Notes: generated by a model from the sequence alone, not told the origin. DNA of 64,000 nt from Paramicrosporidium saccamoebae (GCA_002794465.1 MTSL01000117.1:57203-121202); one strand, 5' to 3'. Counted from the first letter of the stretch, positions 41,614 to 52,505 are shown. Made by a program: numbers and translations.

Positions 41614-41765
41614 CATTTTGTTAAATCCCACTTTATTAGCATCCTGTTAAATCCCACTTTATTGGCATCCGTTCGATCTCATCTTATTAAAATCCTGTTC
41701 AACCTCGCTTTATTAGCATCTCGTTCAACTTTACTTTGTTAATTATAAACATTTTGCTCCGCCTG
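41590..41765. repeat. ~31-bp minisatellite between convergent genes
   Basis: About five units of the form TTATTAGCATCCTGTTAAATC plus CCACT fill the space between the aminotransferase and PGM2 stops. The first unit forms the last codons of the aminotransferase (SRSTSLY). Confidence 0.85.
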
Positions 41766-41778
41766 ACTGTTAATAGTA

Positions 41779-43611
41779 TTACTCTCCTTGTAAGATTAGC
41801 TTGTTCATCTCTGGATCTAAAAGCCATCGGCAAAGATTGTTCACCAGTTCCTTTAGCTTTTCATCAGTTTCCACTTTCTCTGCAGACTTGCTATGCATTT
41901 CAGAGTAAAACTTAATCTTGGGTTCGGTGCCGCTTGCCCGCAGCGTCACCCATCCGTGTCCAAAACAGAGGGTGACCATGTTGGAACCTGGGTAATCATT
42001 AATGCTCATGATGGAGTGCTCGCTGTCGAGGGAGATTTGGCAGGCACCGGTAAGATTTTCCGTGGATCCCGGGACGCGTTCATGCAGCTTAGTACGAAGG
42101 GCGGCAAAGATGGATGAAACCCGCACTGGATCGCAAAAGTAATACGAATTGTACTGTGAAAAATAGCCATAAATATCGTATATCTCTGCGAGAGTCGCCG
42201 TCAATGTCTTATTGTGAGAATAGACATCAAGGACCATCAGATACATTAGACACATTGCAGAGATGCCATCCTTATCCCATACTGCAGAATTAATCATAAA
42301 ACCGATTGCCTCTTCAAATGCCAATAAGACCTTTAACCCGGGCCGCTCCGTCTCCAGCTTTTGTGACGCATTGGCCAGATATTTGAATCCTGTAAGGGTC
42401 TCTTGGGTGAGGAATCCCTCCTTTGTACCCATAGTGCTGATCAGATGACTAGACACGACACTGCCTAGCATGGCAAATTCGGTTGCATCTGGCGCAATAA
42501 TGGATCGATTCTGCCACACGTAATGAGCAAACAGGGCTGCAATTTCATTTCCGTTGAAAATTTTCCATTCGTTCACAAACTCGCAGCAGCTGAAGCGATC
42601 GGCGTCCGGGTCATTAGCAAAGATCAACTTGCTGTTGGTCGCTGTGGCAAACTGAAATGCTTCATCCAAAGTCTCGGGACCTTCTTCGGGGTTTGGAAAC
42701 TTTACCGTCGAGAAATTGGGATCAGGGTCTTTCTGTGAGGGCACCTCCAGTAGAGGAGGAAGATTAAGCGCTTCAATCGCCGCTTTAGCAAATTTCATTC
42801 CTACTCCATGGATTGGAGTATAAACGATTGAGGGTACATGTGTTATGTGGATCGAGTCTTTGAGTGGGCTCAGCAGATTACCTATTGACTGCACAAAATG
42901 GCCCAATGCTCTCGCGTAAATGTCTTCAAAGTCTCCAGCAGGGTCAATGTCCCACAGCGAATAATTCTGTGCGGCAATTAACGTTGCAATATCCTTATCT
43001 ACTGGCGAAGCAATCTAAAACTTAGTATCATTCATTCATCATACCTGGCAGGCATTGGAGGCATAGACTTTGTATCCATTGTCATTGGCAGGATTGTGCG
43101 ATGCGGTTATCATTATCCCACACGCAGCACCCTCGTTTTGCACGGAAAAGGGAACCATTGGCGTGGCAACGCTTTCCGAAAATCCGAGGACGGACAAGCC
43201 GGCTTTTTTCAGAGTTGCCACGGTTACTTGGAAAAATTGCAACGAGTTGTGGCGATGATCGTATCCAACAACCACCTTGTGACCACCCTTTTGTTTGACA
43301 TATGTAGCCAATCCCTAACATTTAAATAGTCGACTCTAAGATACCTGGGTGGCAAGCTGGACAGTAATCACATTCATACACGAGAATCCAGGATTCATTG
43401 TAGCGCGCAAACCAGCTGTACCAAAGGAAATGTCTCGCTCCAATCTCAAATTCAGCACAGCTCTGGCAGTCTCATCTCCCCTCTCGCTCGCCTCTTCTAA
43501 TCTCCGCATCTCTGCTATGCTGTTCTCATCCTACAGTTCTACAATAACCATGGAGCATACTTTATCAAGTCGTTTCCATAGTTCCAACCGGGAGCTAATG
43601 TCAACAGTCAT
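41779..43611 (-). CDS. Phosphoglucomutase/phosphopentomutase, PGM2 type
   Basis: An alpha-D-phosphohexomutase interconverting ribose or glucose 1- and 6(5)-phosphates. Three 30-nt introns (43531-43560, 43315-43344 and 43015-43044) assemble [17 protein letters not shown], then [20 protein letters not shown], then [12 protein letters not shown]. The phosphoserine loop is [16 protein letters not shown]. The metal loop is NDPDADRFS, the sugar loop FEEAIGFM and the phosphate loop [12 protein letters not shown]. The FGTAGLR start places it with PGM2/PGM3-type pentomutases rather than classical PGM1. It has 580 residues. Confidence 0.93.
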
Positions 43612-43711
43612 TAAACTCTGGTTGGTTGTATATGTGAGATGTTTATTAAAGACCCTTCATCCCTGGTCTGCAGATCTATCCACCCGCTCCCATACCCTCA
43701 TAATTGGAGAC

Positions 43712-44698
43712 ATGAAGGCTTGTCGTTCGGTGGACTGTTACAAAAAGCTCAACCGTATTGAAGAGGGCACTTATGGGATTGTCTACCGAGCAGAGGACCG
43801 TGAGACTGGCGAGATAGTTGCTCTCAAGAAACTAAAACTTGAACGTGAACGAGAAGGCTTTCCCGTCACCTCCCTCCGCGAGGTCAATGCCTTGATGCAG
43901 GCACGTCATCCACACATTGTCAACCTGCGAGAAATGGTTGTCGGACGTGAATTATCGTCCGTCTTTCTTGTGATGGATTTTGTGGAGCACGATCTGAGAA
44001 GTTTAATGGACGATATGGTGCAGCCATTTTCTGTTTCCGAGATGAAGACTCTGCTAAAACAACTATTGGAGGCGACAGCATCAATGCACGAACGGTGGAT
44101 CTTGCACCGCGATTTAAAGACGAGCAACTTGCTACTAAACAACAAGGGCGAAATTAAGGTTGCTGATTTTGGATTAGCGAGGAGGTTAGGGAGCCCGCTT
44201 ATTGGACAGTTGACACCAGTGGTTGTGACCTTGTGGTATCGTTCTCCAGAATTGCTCCTCGGCTCCAAAGATTACAGTTGGTCCGTTGACATTTGGTCAG
44301 TGGGCTGCATTGCGGCCGAGTTTCTCATCTCGCAGCCACTCTTTCCAGGAAAGTCGGAAATTGATCAACTCGACCGAATCTTTCGCACTCTCGGCATGCC
44401 CACTGAGCGGATCTGGCCTGGATTCAGTAAACTCCCACACGCCGACAAACTTGTACATATTAATCAGCCCTACAACTGTCTCGAAAAGATTTTGCCCATG
44501 CTCTCGCCGGCGGGGATTGATCTGATGGGGAGGATGCTTGCCTATGATCCCCAAAAGCGACTGACAGCACAAGAGGCCCTTCTCCATCCATTCTTTACGG
44601 AGGCGCCCCTGCCAAAAGACCCAGCATTGTTCCCTACGTGGCCCTCCCGTAATGCTGAAGAGAAGCGGCCTCATAATACTCCACAAGCACCACATTAA
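43712..44698 (+). CDS. Cyclin-dependent kinase CDK11 (PITSLRE type)
   Basis: A 328-residue protein kinase catalytic core. CRSVDCYKKLNRIEEGTYGIVYRA is the CDK11 glycine-loop region. PVTSLRE replaces PITSLRE in the C-helix. HRDLKTSN and DFGLARRLGSPL are the catalytic and activation loops, with TPVVVTLWYRSPELLLG after them. CDK11 acts in transcription, splicing and mitosis with L-type cyclins. The long N-terminal domain of animal CDK11 is missing. The frame extends 363 bp upstream, but that part is antisense to PGM2 exons, so 43712 is the start. Confidence 0.92.
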   Translation: MKACRSVDCYKKLNRIEEGTYGIVYRAEDRETGEIVALKKLKLEREREGFPVTSLREVNALMQARHPHIVNLREMVVGRELSSVFLVMDFVEHDLRSLMDDMVQPFSVSEMKTLLKQLLEATASMHERWILHRDLKTSNLLLNNKGEIKVADFGLARRLGSPLIGQLTPVVVTLWYRSPELLLGSKDYSWSVDIWSVGCIAAEFLISQPLFPGKSEIDQLDRIFRTLGMPTERIWPGFSKLPHADKLVHINQPYNCLEKILPMLSPAGIDLMGRMLAYDPQKRLTAQEALLHPFFTEAPLPKDPALFPTWPSRNAEEKRPHNTPQAPH

Positions 44699-44743
44699 CA
44701 GAAATAGAAATTTGTCATAGGATATTTGCACGACCAATCAGAA

Positions 44744-47700
44744 ATGATTCTGGCGAGGCGCCGAGTGCCGGTCAGTCGTCCGGGCTGGTCCGTCCACCCG
44801 CCATTTTCGACTCTTGCAGCTAATGGGTCTAATGCCCGTTTCAATGAGGCCAAGATTCAGATGCTCTCTGCTGGACTGCATCGACAAGTATTTCCAGAGT
44901 GCTACGGAAAGAGCCCGCCGAGTGCACCATCAAAACAGCTTGTCGACCTCTCCCTGAAGCATCTTGGAATTCACAAAATTCCCGTCGATGAGGGCCGTCC
45001 GTCGAGGCCAGAAGTATCTCTCAATTTGCCGCCTTTGCTGGGTGAGAATATCGAAGAGCATTTTTATCGGATGGGAACAATGATGGGCCAGCCATATTAC
45101 GAAATGGTGTCTAGCTTTGCCACTAATGGCCCTAATATCAGGTTAAATCTGAGTTTTATGATGGGCAAGTGGGAGAGTCGAGCAGGGTGGACTCGATACA
45201 CTTTGGGGGGCGAGTCATGTGGGGCAGTACCGTATCCAGAAGAGCCCACAATGGTTTTTGATGTCGAAACATGTCCAAATCATGGACCGTGGCCATTGAT
45301 GGCTGTGGCGCTGACACAAAACTACATTTATGCTTGGGTATCTCCAGTTTTATTTGAAAACAATTATGCAGAACGGGATCGCCTCATCCCAATGGACGAC
45401 AGCCGACCTACGATCTGTATCGGCCACAACATTTCCTACGACCGAGCACGGATTATGAACGAGTACAGCTTGGAAAAGAGTCCTCGGAGATTTCTTGACA
45501 CTCTATCGCTTCATTGCGCCGTGGGTGGATTAAGCAGTCAACAGCGCGCCCAATGGTCCTCTTACAAGAAACAGCACATTTTGGGCGAAGGCACCCACGT
45601 CCCTGCTGATGCCGACTGTCAATCTGATCTTGGGGGCGATGAAGCAACCTGGGAGAAGCAATGCTCCATGAACAATCTCGCCGATGTGGTGCGATTACAT
45701 TGCGACTATGAGCTGGACAAGAGTGTACGCGACGTTCTGGTCAAGGGAACTCTCGAGGATGTTCGGAAAGAATTCCAGTCTGTCATGACATATTGTTCCA
45801 ATGATGTTGCGGCAACATATGGACTATTGTGTGAATTGTGGCCCAAGTACAGGCAAAAATGTGCACATCCTATTTCGTTTGCGGCAATCTTGGAAATGGG
45901 CACCTGTTTCCTGCCCACTAATAATCGGTGGGAAGAGTATGTGGATAAAGCTGAGGGGATGTATGTCAAATCTCTGGAGCAAGTCGAGAGCCTGCTGAGG
46001 CTGCTGGTGGAGCAAACGGTGGAAAACGGACAAAAGAATGAGGGCTGGAAGGATAATCCATGGCTGAACAAGTTGGATTGGACGCCAGTTCCTGCAAAGT
46101 ACACCAAGGCCAAATACAAGGCGGATGGGACTTTTGCCAAGGATGGAGAGCCCAGACCCATAGGCAACGTCAAGCTATTTGGCAAGCCCGCGTGGTATAA
46201 AAAGATTTACTCTACTAAAGAGGCCAGACCGGAGATTACCCCCAAGACTAGAATCTTGCCGTATTTGCTAAAGATGCAGTGGGAGGGAAACCCCGTTCAT
46301 TACGTTGAGAATGCAGGCTGGTGCTATGCTGCACCCAAGGGTACGGAAAAGGGGGCTCTAGTTTTTGACCAGGACGGAAAGACTTTTATTAAAATTCCAC
46401 ACCATGAGCAAGAAGGCGCTAATGTTGGTTCGTTAATGACGAAGCATCACTTGAAATTTTATGAAAAGGGAGTTTTGACCACAGACAGCAAAATTTTAAA
46501 AGAAGTGCTGCAGGTGAATTCACAGTTTTCCTTTTGGACTGGGTACAGGGAACGCATCAAGGACCAGTTTGTAGTGTGGTCAGATGAGCCTGGCGTCAAG
46601 CTTGGATTCACATCTGAGATGAAGGCCGGGATGATCATTCCGACCTTGATCATGATGGGCACCGTGACCAGACGGGCTGTCGAACGTACTTGGATGACGG
46701 CAACTAATTCAAAAAAAAATCTGGTCGGATCGGAGCTAAAGTCGCGAATAATTGCGCCTGACGGCTATGTATTTGTTGGTGCAGATGTAGATAGTCAGGA
46801 GTTGTGGATCTCGAGTTTGTTGGGAGACGCTCAGTTTGGCTTTGCCGGTGCCACTGCCCTTGGATGGATGACTTTGCAAGGAGAGAGATCTGACAGCACA
46901 GATCTCCATTCGAGAACTGCGGCCATCCTGGGGATGAGCAGGAATGATGCCAAAATTTTCAACTATGGGCGCATTTACGGCGCAGGTGTTAGATATGCTG
47001 CCCAGCTACTGCAAAAGTTTAATCCAAACATGTCCAAACAGGAAGCTGAAGAGCGCTCCAAGGCCCTTTATCATGCTACCAAAGGATGTAAGAGGTCTGC
47101 GGGTCTGAAGAGTATTGGATTGTCACGCATTTATGCTGGCGGAACAGAGTCGTTCATGTTCAATATTCTCGAGAGTATTGCCCACTCGCAAGCATCAAAA
47201 ACACCTGCCCTCTCTGCAGAGATTAGCGACGCCCTTATTTCTGACAATGTTCAGGACGAATTTCTCACTAGCCGGGTTAACTGGGCAGTACAGTCCAGCG
47301 GCGTGGATTACTTGCACATGTTGGTGTGCACGATGGACTACCTACTTCGAAGATATGGGATCAAGGGGAGACTGGCCATTACAATCCACGACGAGGTCCG
47401 CTATTTGATTGCCGAGCAGGATAAACATCGTGGTGCCTTGGCTCTCCAAATTGCCAACATTTGGACAAGAGCAATGTTTGCTCGTCGAGTTGGGATGGCC
47501 GATTTGCCACTGGTAAGGATACGGTGTATAATGTTAATTATGTGTAGTCTGTAGCATTCTTTTCAGCCGTGGATTTTGATCGGGTTTTGAGAAAAGAGGC
47601 AACTACTGATTGTGTGACTCCTTCTAATCCCACACCCGTCCCACCAGGCACTGCTCTGGACATTTACAAGCTGCTCGAGTTGCTTCCTAAAGGTCTCGGT

Positions 47701-47958
47701 CCAGTCGTCGATCCCATAGAGCCGTCTCGTATGCGACGCTTCCAACGCTACGACCCAGTCGTCTGTATTGCCACCCCAGATGACATTCGCACACAAATTG
47801 GATTGCCCGTGGATCCTACCCCAAAAGCCGATCCCCCACCAACTAAAAGTTACAAGAGCCGACGAGTCGAGGTAAAGTCATTGCAGCCGTCGCAGCAAGA
47901 AATTAGTGGTTTGAGAAAGACGTGGATGCTTCTGAAGAATGCACCCCTTATTAATTAA
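44744..47958 (+). CDS. MIP1: Mitochondrial DNA polymerase gamma catalytic subunit
   Basis: The family-A replicase of mitochondrial DNA. A basic presequence ([16 protein letters not shown]) precedes the proofreading exonuclease (Exo [12 protein letters not shown]). The polymerase motifs are [18 protein letters not shown] (A), [16 protein letters not shown] (B) and [10 protein letters not shown] (C). A 35-nt intron (47513-47547) joins MADLPL to [17 protein letters not shown] and TDCVTPSNP, restoring the conserved C-terminus. The spliced length is 1059 residues. Its presence implies a retained mitochondrial genome. The start at 44744 is the first ATG, 45 bp after the CDK11 stop. Confidence 0.96.
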
Positions 47959-48253
47959 TTTTGTTCAATAGATCTGTTTTATAGACTTTAGATGTCTCAT
48001 CATAACAACGTATAAGGGGTATCTGTAGTATCACAAACATGTACAGTTGATGTCCGTAGTATCACACATATGTATAGGTGGACGTTGCGAATGGGAGGGA
48101 TATGATGTTGCAAATGCAAGGAATTTGGCCACAAAGGGTCCCTTCCAACAAACAGCTTGATTTATAATAATCCCCCGCTACGCCGCAAATGCGACTACTC
48201 ATTCTTGTATAATATTGCACTGCAACTATCCCATAAGAAAATGGCCATGGTTC
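47959..48253. other. POLG 3' flank with a short tandem repeat
   Basis: At 48018-48080 two ~38-bp units share TGTAGTATCACAAACATGTA-type sequence. The rest, up to the putative snoRNA promoter, shows no gene. Confidence 0.6.
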
Positions 48254-48263
48254 GGATATAAAA
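48254..48263 (+). promoter_or_regulatory. TATA-like element upstream of the candidate snoRNA
   Basis: GGATATAAAAG lies about 25-30 bp upstream of the predicted 5' end of the candidate C/D RNA, the spacing of a TATA box. Confidence 0.4.
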
Positions 48264-48286
48264 GAGTCGCCGGGGTCGGTTGGTTC

Positions 48287-48402
48287 GTCTCAGTGATGAA
48301 TAATGCCCGTGTATGAGAGTGACCCTCTCGAGCCCTGTTTGACAGGAGAACCTACTCGATGGTCACTTTTTACGGATTATGTTTGGGCAGCGTCTGAGAG
48401 AC
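48287..48402 (+). ncRNA. Candidate box C/D snoRNA
   Basis: A terminal stem GTCTC/GAGAC (48287-48291 with 48398-48402) directly brackets a perfect C box GTGATGA (48293-48299) and a D box CTGA (48394-48397), the defining kink-turn layout of box C/D RNAs. Just inside lies a second possible pairing, TGCCC with GGGCA. A central hairpin is closed by GTGACC/GGTCAC. The long internal stem resembles the U3-type 3' domain more than a simple methylation guide, but the U3 5' domain is not visible upstream. A ~92-codon frame overlaps it and has no protein resemblance. Confidence 0.5.
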
Positions 48403-48690
48403 TCTCTGGTCAGCGTTTGGTTGGGTGCTGTTTTATTAGCACTGTGCCTTACCAAGTGATAAGGATAGGAATAATGACATTTTCAACAAAATCATCCATT
48501 CTAAAACAACTAATATTGCATATTTTATTATTAAAGAAACGGCCGTCTCGTGGCCTGTCCATGCCGAATAAATTAGGTTGATAGTACCGATTCTGTAAAC
48601 AGCACCCCCAGCCATTGGCCACGGGCGCGAGTTTAACCGGCCCCCAAACACCCAAATTTAGATAAATACTCTCCCCCCTGCAGCGCACTC

Positions 48691-50742
48691 ATGCCGTCTC
48701 CTGTGAGCCAAAGAACCCGCTCCCCCACGCCAATCGCCACTGGCATCCCCTTTTCTGTCGAGGTGGACGCTCCAGCCAAATCAGGCGAGGGAAAGCCGCG
48801 TCGCCATCCGCTTGTGGCCTCTGGAGAGCTTGTCAACAGCTTCCAGGATGGAGTGGAGACGCTCTATGATACTTTTCGCAATGCTGTGGCTCAATTCAAA
48901 GACTCGCCGTTTTTGGGAACGCGTGTCAAGACGGCAACAGGATTCGGAGCCTACAAGTTTCTCACCTACCAACAGGTGGAGGAGCGCGTGGCCAACTTTG
49001 CGGCAGGACTCGCCTCTTTCAAGCTCGAAGAGCGAAGTAATATTGGCATTTATTCGATCAATCGGACGGAATGGTTTGTGGCCGAATATGGATGTTATTA
49101 TGAAAATATGGTAACAGTCCCACTGTATGACACTCTTGGGGACGAGGCCATTGAGCATATTTGTGTGCAGGCCGCCATGAAAGTGGTGGTGGCATCGAAT
49201 GACAAGGCCCGGAATTTGTTGCGCTTAAAAGGAAGACTGCCTGATCTAAAGACAGTTATTTGCATGGATGACGACATTTCCGATGAATTTGCCCAAATGG
49301 CATCCAAGAATGGGGTGGAATTGGTCAAGTTTACTGCAGTGGAAAAACGCGGCGCAGAAAATCCCAAGGACCCCAATCCGCCCATGGCTGGGGATCTGTG
49401 CACCATTTGCTACACGAGCGGCACCACTGGTCTGCCAAAGGGAGTCATGATCCGCCATAGTGCTGTGCTTGCCGAAGCGAGTTCGTGCTTGGCACTGGCC
49501 GGCGTTGGTAAATATGCCGATCCGAATTCGTCAAGTTTTCTGTTTCGTCTTGGATCTGAAGTCGTCCACATTTCATATCTTCCCCTAGCTCACGTCTACG
49601 AGCGGGTGGTAATTTCAGTGATGGCCACGGTTGGTGCTTGTGTTGGCTTTTATCAAGGCGACGTTATGAAGCTGATGGAGGATATTCAAGAGTTGCGTCC
49701 AACCCTCTTTGTTGCTGTCCCTCGGCTCTTGAATCGTCTCCATGACAAGGTGGTTTCCGGTGTCAGTTCGAGCTCGGCGTTCAAAAGAGTCCTTTTCAAT
49801 TATGCCTACAAGTGGAAGAGAATGAACCTGGCCAAGACTGGTGAATTTGACCATTGGCTTTGGGATCGTGTCGTATTTGGTGCCCTCCGCAATCGTCTTG
49901 GAGGAAGAGTGAATGCGATTCTGACGGGATCGGCTCCAATGTCCCCAGATGTGATGGATTTCATGCGCGTCTGCTTTTCCTGTGAAGTCTATGAAGGTTA
50001 TGGTCAAACTGAAACTTGTGCTGGATCAACCCTGACGGTCCGCGGTGACTGGACATCAGGCCAGATTGGTGTTCCCCTCCCTGCGAACGAAATTAAACTT
50101 GTGGATATTCCAGAGATGGGCTATTCCAGTGCAGACCAACCCCGTCCTCGTGGCGAGATTTGCATCCGCGGCCACAATTGCTTCCTGGGATACTACAAGG
50201 AGCCAGAACTGACCAAAGAGGCGCTTGATTCCGATAACTGGGTCCACACTGGTGATGTCGGAGAGTGGGACGAAAAGGGTCGCCTTCGTATCATTGATCG
50301 CAAGAAGAATCTGTTCAAACTTGCCCAGGGCGAGTATATTTCGCCTGAAAAGATTGAGAACATTATTTGCCGCAACAAGTACATTGCCCAGGCATATGTG
50401 GAAGGAAACAGCTTAAAGGCATCTCTAGTTGCTATCGTCGTGCCGGACTTTGAGACCTTGAAGCCGTGGGCTCGGGAGAAGGGATTGAAATGTGATGATG
50501 AAGCCGAATTGGCGAAAAAGAGCGAAGTGAAGGAGCTCATTATGGGAGAGATAAAGGCACTTGGTCGGGGTGGAAGTGGAGAGTTGAAGGGCTTTGAAGT
50601 TCCTCACCAAGTGTATGTAGATCACGAACCCTTTTCAGTCGAGAATGGCATTCTGACCTCCAAGATGAGTCTTAAGCGTCACGAGGCCAAGAAATATTAC
50701 CGTGAGCAGATTGAGGAAATGTACAACCAGTTGAACGATTGA
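48691..50742 (+). CDS. Long-chain acyl-CoA synthetase (Faa/ACSL)
   Basis: ATP-dependent activation of long-chain fatty acids at ER, peroxisome or lipid-droplet membranes. The AMP-binding signature ICYTSGTTGLPKGVMIRHSA is present near residue 240. It is followed by YLPLAHVYERV, then YEGYGQTETCAG and the FACS motif region DNWVHTGDVGEWDEKGRLRIIDRKKNLFKLAQGEYISPEKIE. It has 683 residues and no introns. The N-terminus is soluble and Pro/Ser-rich, with no clear targeting peptide. The end is EEMYNQLND, without a peroxisomal SKL tail. Confidence 0.94.
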   Translation: MPSPVSQRTRSPTPIATGIPFSVEVDAPAKSGEGKPRRHPLVASGELVNSFQDGVETLYDTFRNAVAQFKDSPFLGTRVKTATGFGAYKFLTYQQVEERVANFAAGLASFKLEERSNIGIYSINRTEWFVAEYGCYYENMVTVPLYDTLGDEAIEHICVQAAMKVVVASNDKARNLLRLKGRLPDLKTVICMDDDISDEFAQMASKNGVELVKFTAVEKRGAENPKDPNPPMAGDLCTICYTSGTTGLPKGVMIRHSAVLAEASSCLALAGVGKYADPNSSSFLFRLGSEVVHISYLPLAHVYERVVISVMATVGACVGFYQGDVMKLMEDIQELRPTLFVAVPRLLNRLHDKVVSGVSSSSAFKRVLFNYAYKWKRMNLAKTGEFDHWLWDRVVFGALRNRLGGRVNAILTGSAPMSPDVMDFMRVCFSCEVYEGYGQTETCAGSTLTVRGDWTSGQIGVPLPANEIKLVDIPEMGYSSADQPRPRGEICIRGHNCFLGYYKEPELTKEALDSDNWVHTGDVGEWDEKGRLRIIDRKKNLFKLAQGEYISPEKIENIICRNKYIAQAYVEGNSLKASLVAIVVPDFETLKPWAREKGLKCDDEAELAKKSEVKELIMGEIKALGRGGSGELKGFEVPHQVYVDHEPFSVENGILTSKMSLKRHEAKKYYREQIEEMYNQLND

Positions 50743-51209
50743 CGGGTGATGAATGATGAGTGATGGGTATTTGTTTTGCTGAGAAAGGAGAATAAATTGG
50801 GTTTATCTATTGTTTTATAATGTGCGTGCGATTGCGGCAACGGCCATTTGCTAAGATTTGTGATCCGTTATATAACCGTGACCTAGAAGACTGATTATCA
50901 TGTCTTTTGGAAATAGTTCCCTAGTTTGGAGAAGGGATAGTCAGAACAATCGATGAAGGATAATGAAATCTATATCCTTACCATCTGGGAATTGCTACTA
51001 TGCCACTTAGGAAACCATAAAAGAGCCGTTGGATTGACTGAATAAATTCTCTTCTCGCTCCTTTCTGTCTGAAAAAGTCTGTGGTATTATCCCCACTACG
51101 CAACATAACGACCTTTTGATGAGTTTGTGCTCCGTTATATATATACTCCCATATCGTGGGGTTAGTAATAAGACCCTTTATTGGGATGTGTGATTCGGTA
51201 TATTTACTA
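50743..51209. other. Convergent spacer with degenerate repeats
   Basis: This 467-bp region between the stops of the acyl-CoA synthetase and RPN12 begins with a TGATGA-rich run. It then holds three related words (TTTGTGATCCGTTATATA at ~50857, TTTGTGCTCCGTTATATA at ~51124 and TGTGATTCGGTATATTTA at ~51187) and GGGGTTAGTAATAAGACCCT at 51156, which also occurs near 36790. No gene is seen. Confidence 0.55.
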
Positions 51210-52021
51210 TTAGACAATCTGCTCGAGAGCAGTGGCATAATTGAGAGCATTAGATATCATCCATTTGGAACTAGTCTCCTCGGCAATGGAAACTTTGTGG
51301 GGAGGGAAGAGAATCTTGTCACCTTGCACATCCCAACCCCGTTTCTTGGCAAACTCTACCAACTGAGGCACTTGACTCTCATTTAACAACAACAGGGCAG
51401 CTGCGCTTGCAATGGTAAGCTCTTTGAACGACTTTTCCAGTCCCACGGCAAGCTCTCCTCGTACCTTTTCCAAGAGTTCGTCAACAAACCATTTGTATTC
51501 CTCCACAGGGACTTGTTCACGGGCAACCACCAATCGCTGGTAGGTGCCTTCACCTAGACACTGTTCCAACTGCACCACAAACTGAACTGCCTGATGAGTA
51601 GTGGAGATGCGGGCGAGGGTAGTGTGGTAGTGGGGAGGATTGGTCAGTAGGAGATGGAGCAGCCGCAGTCCGAGTAAAATGGGGGTGCGTGGTGATGGCG
51701 GCAGATGGCTCATGGAGGTGAGGAGGGCGAGATAGCGCTCAAAGGCGGGCTCATCGCGGGCATGAATGCTCCAATATGCACCCATTTCCATAATATCGCC
51801 TACAGATAGTATTTTGGGGATGACGGGTACGGATGACATTGGCCTGCTCAATGGATAGCTCGTGCGGGGCTGCCAACAAGCCAGAGACGCTTAATTGCAA
51901 CTAGACGCCTTAGATTGTGAAACATTCTTACTATGAGAGTTTGTAAGAGTTGCGCAATATGGGCCAGGTCCCCAGACTTGTTGAATTCAGCCTTTAGTGT
52001 CTCGTATACTTGGAGGTCCAT
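51210..52021 (-). CDS. RPN12: 26S proteasome regulatory subunit Rpn12 (PSMD8)
   Basis: A lid subunit of the 19S proteasome particle. Two 31-nt introns (51901-51931 and 51800-51830) join MDLQVYETLKAEFNKSGDLA, then LQLSVSGLLAAPHELSIEQANVIR, then DIMEMGAYWSIHARDEPAFERYLALL. The last block is the Rpn12 signature. The C-terminal PCI-like/winged helix part reads YKWFVDELLEKVRGELAVGLEKSF. The product has 249 residues, as expected. The start is 18 bp from the divergent VMA21 start. Confidence 0.92.
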
Positions 52022-52039
52022 GACCCCGGAGCACCGAGG
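52022..52039. promoter_or_regulatory. 18-bp spacer between divergent RPN12 and VMA21 start codons
   Basis: This is the smallest divergent spacer in the window that I am confident of. It is GC-rich (GACCCCGGAGCACCGAGG), with no room for two conventional promoters. Confidence 0.65.
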
Positions 52040-52417
52040 ATGAGCGAAGCATACCCGCGGAAGCATATGGAGCGTGCACACAGCACGGAAACCACGGACA
52101 ACCGACCAGAGCGGCCCGAGGTGCCTACGTCGTAAGAATGACTGCAACAGACTAACCCACAGGGTCATGATAAAGTTTATATTCTTCTCCATAGCCATGG
52201 TGCTAGCGCCGCTGAGCACTTATATGCTAACTATCAGATACGTTTTTATTGGTGAGACACTATATGAATTGGCACTAATTGAAATGTAGAAAATGTGACA
52301 TACAGCGCTGTGGCGGCCATTGCCATGGTCAATCTGGTGCTGCTTGTGTATGTGGTGGTGGCATTCCTTGAAGATGCCGAATTTAACAATCCTGCCCACC
52401 GGAGAAAGAATGAATAA
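52040..52417 (+). CDS. VMA21: V-ATPase assembly factor Vma21
   Basis: An ER chaperone for assembly of the V-ATPase Vo sector. Two introns (52132-52162, 31 nt, and 52252-52289, 38 nt) join a hydrophilic start (MSEAYPRKHMERAHS) to two membrane helices (MIKFIFFSIAMVLAPLSTYM, and a second beginning SAVAAIAMVNLVLLVYVVVA). The tail reads FLEDAEFNNPAHRRKNE. The FxED motif after helix 2 and a lysine-containing tail, similar to the dilysine retrieval signals of Vma21, support the call. It has 102 residues. The gene would be missed without splicing. Confidence 0.88.
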
Positions 52418-52505
52418 ACCAAGAGTTGTAGTAAAGGGCGCGGATAGGCTAATTCAGAAAGTGTTTACTTAAGACGACCAATGGGGATCGACGGGCCCTG
52501 AAGCG

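Noticed and set aside
43349..43711. 121-codon N-terminal extension of the CDK11 frame
   Set aside because: It is antisense to PGM2 exons, has no kinase-family similarity, and the CDK11 core starts naturally at 43712.
48303..48581. 92-codon frame on the plus strand
   Set aside because: No family resemblance, and it overlaps the C/D-box RNA candidate. The C-terminal part is low-complexity AT-rich sequence.
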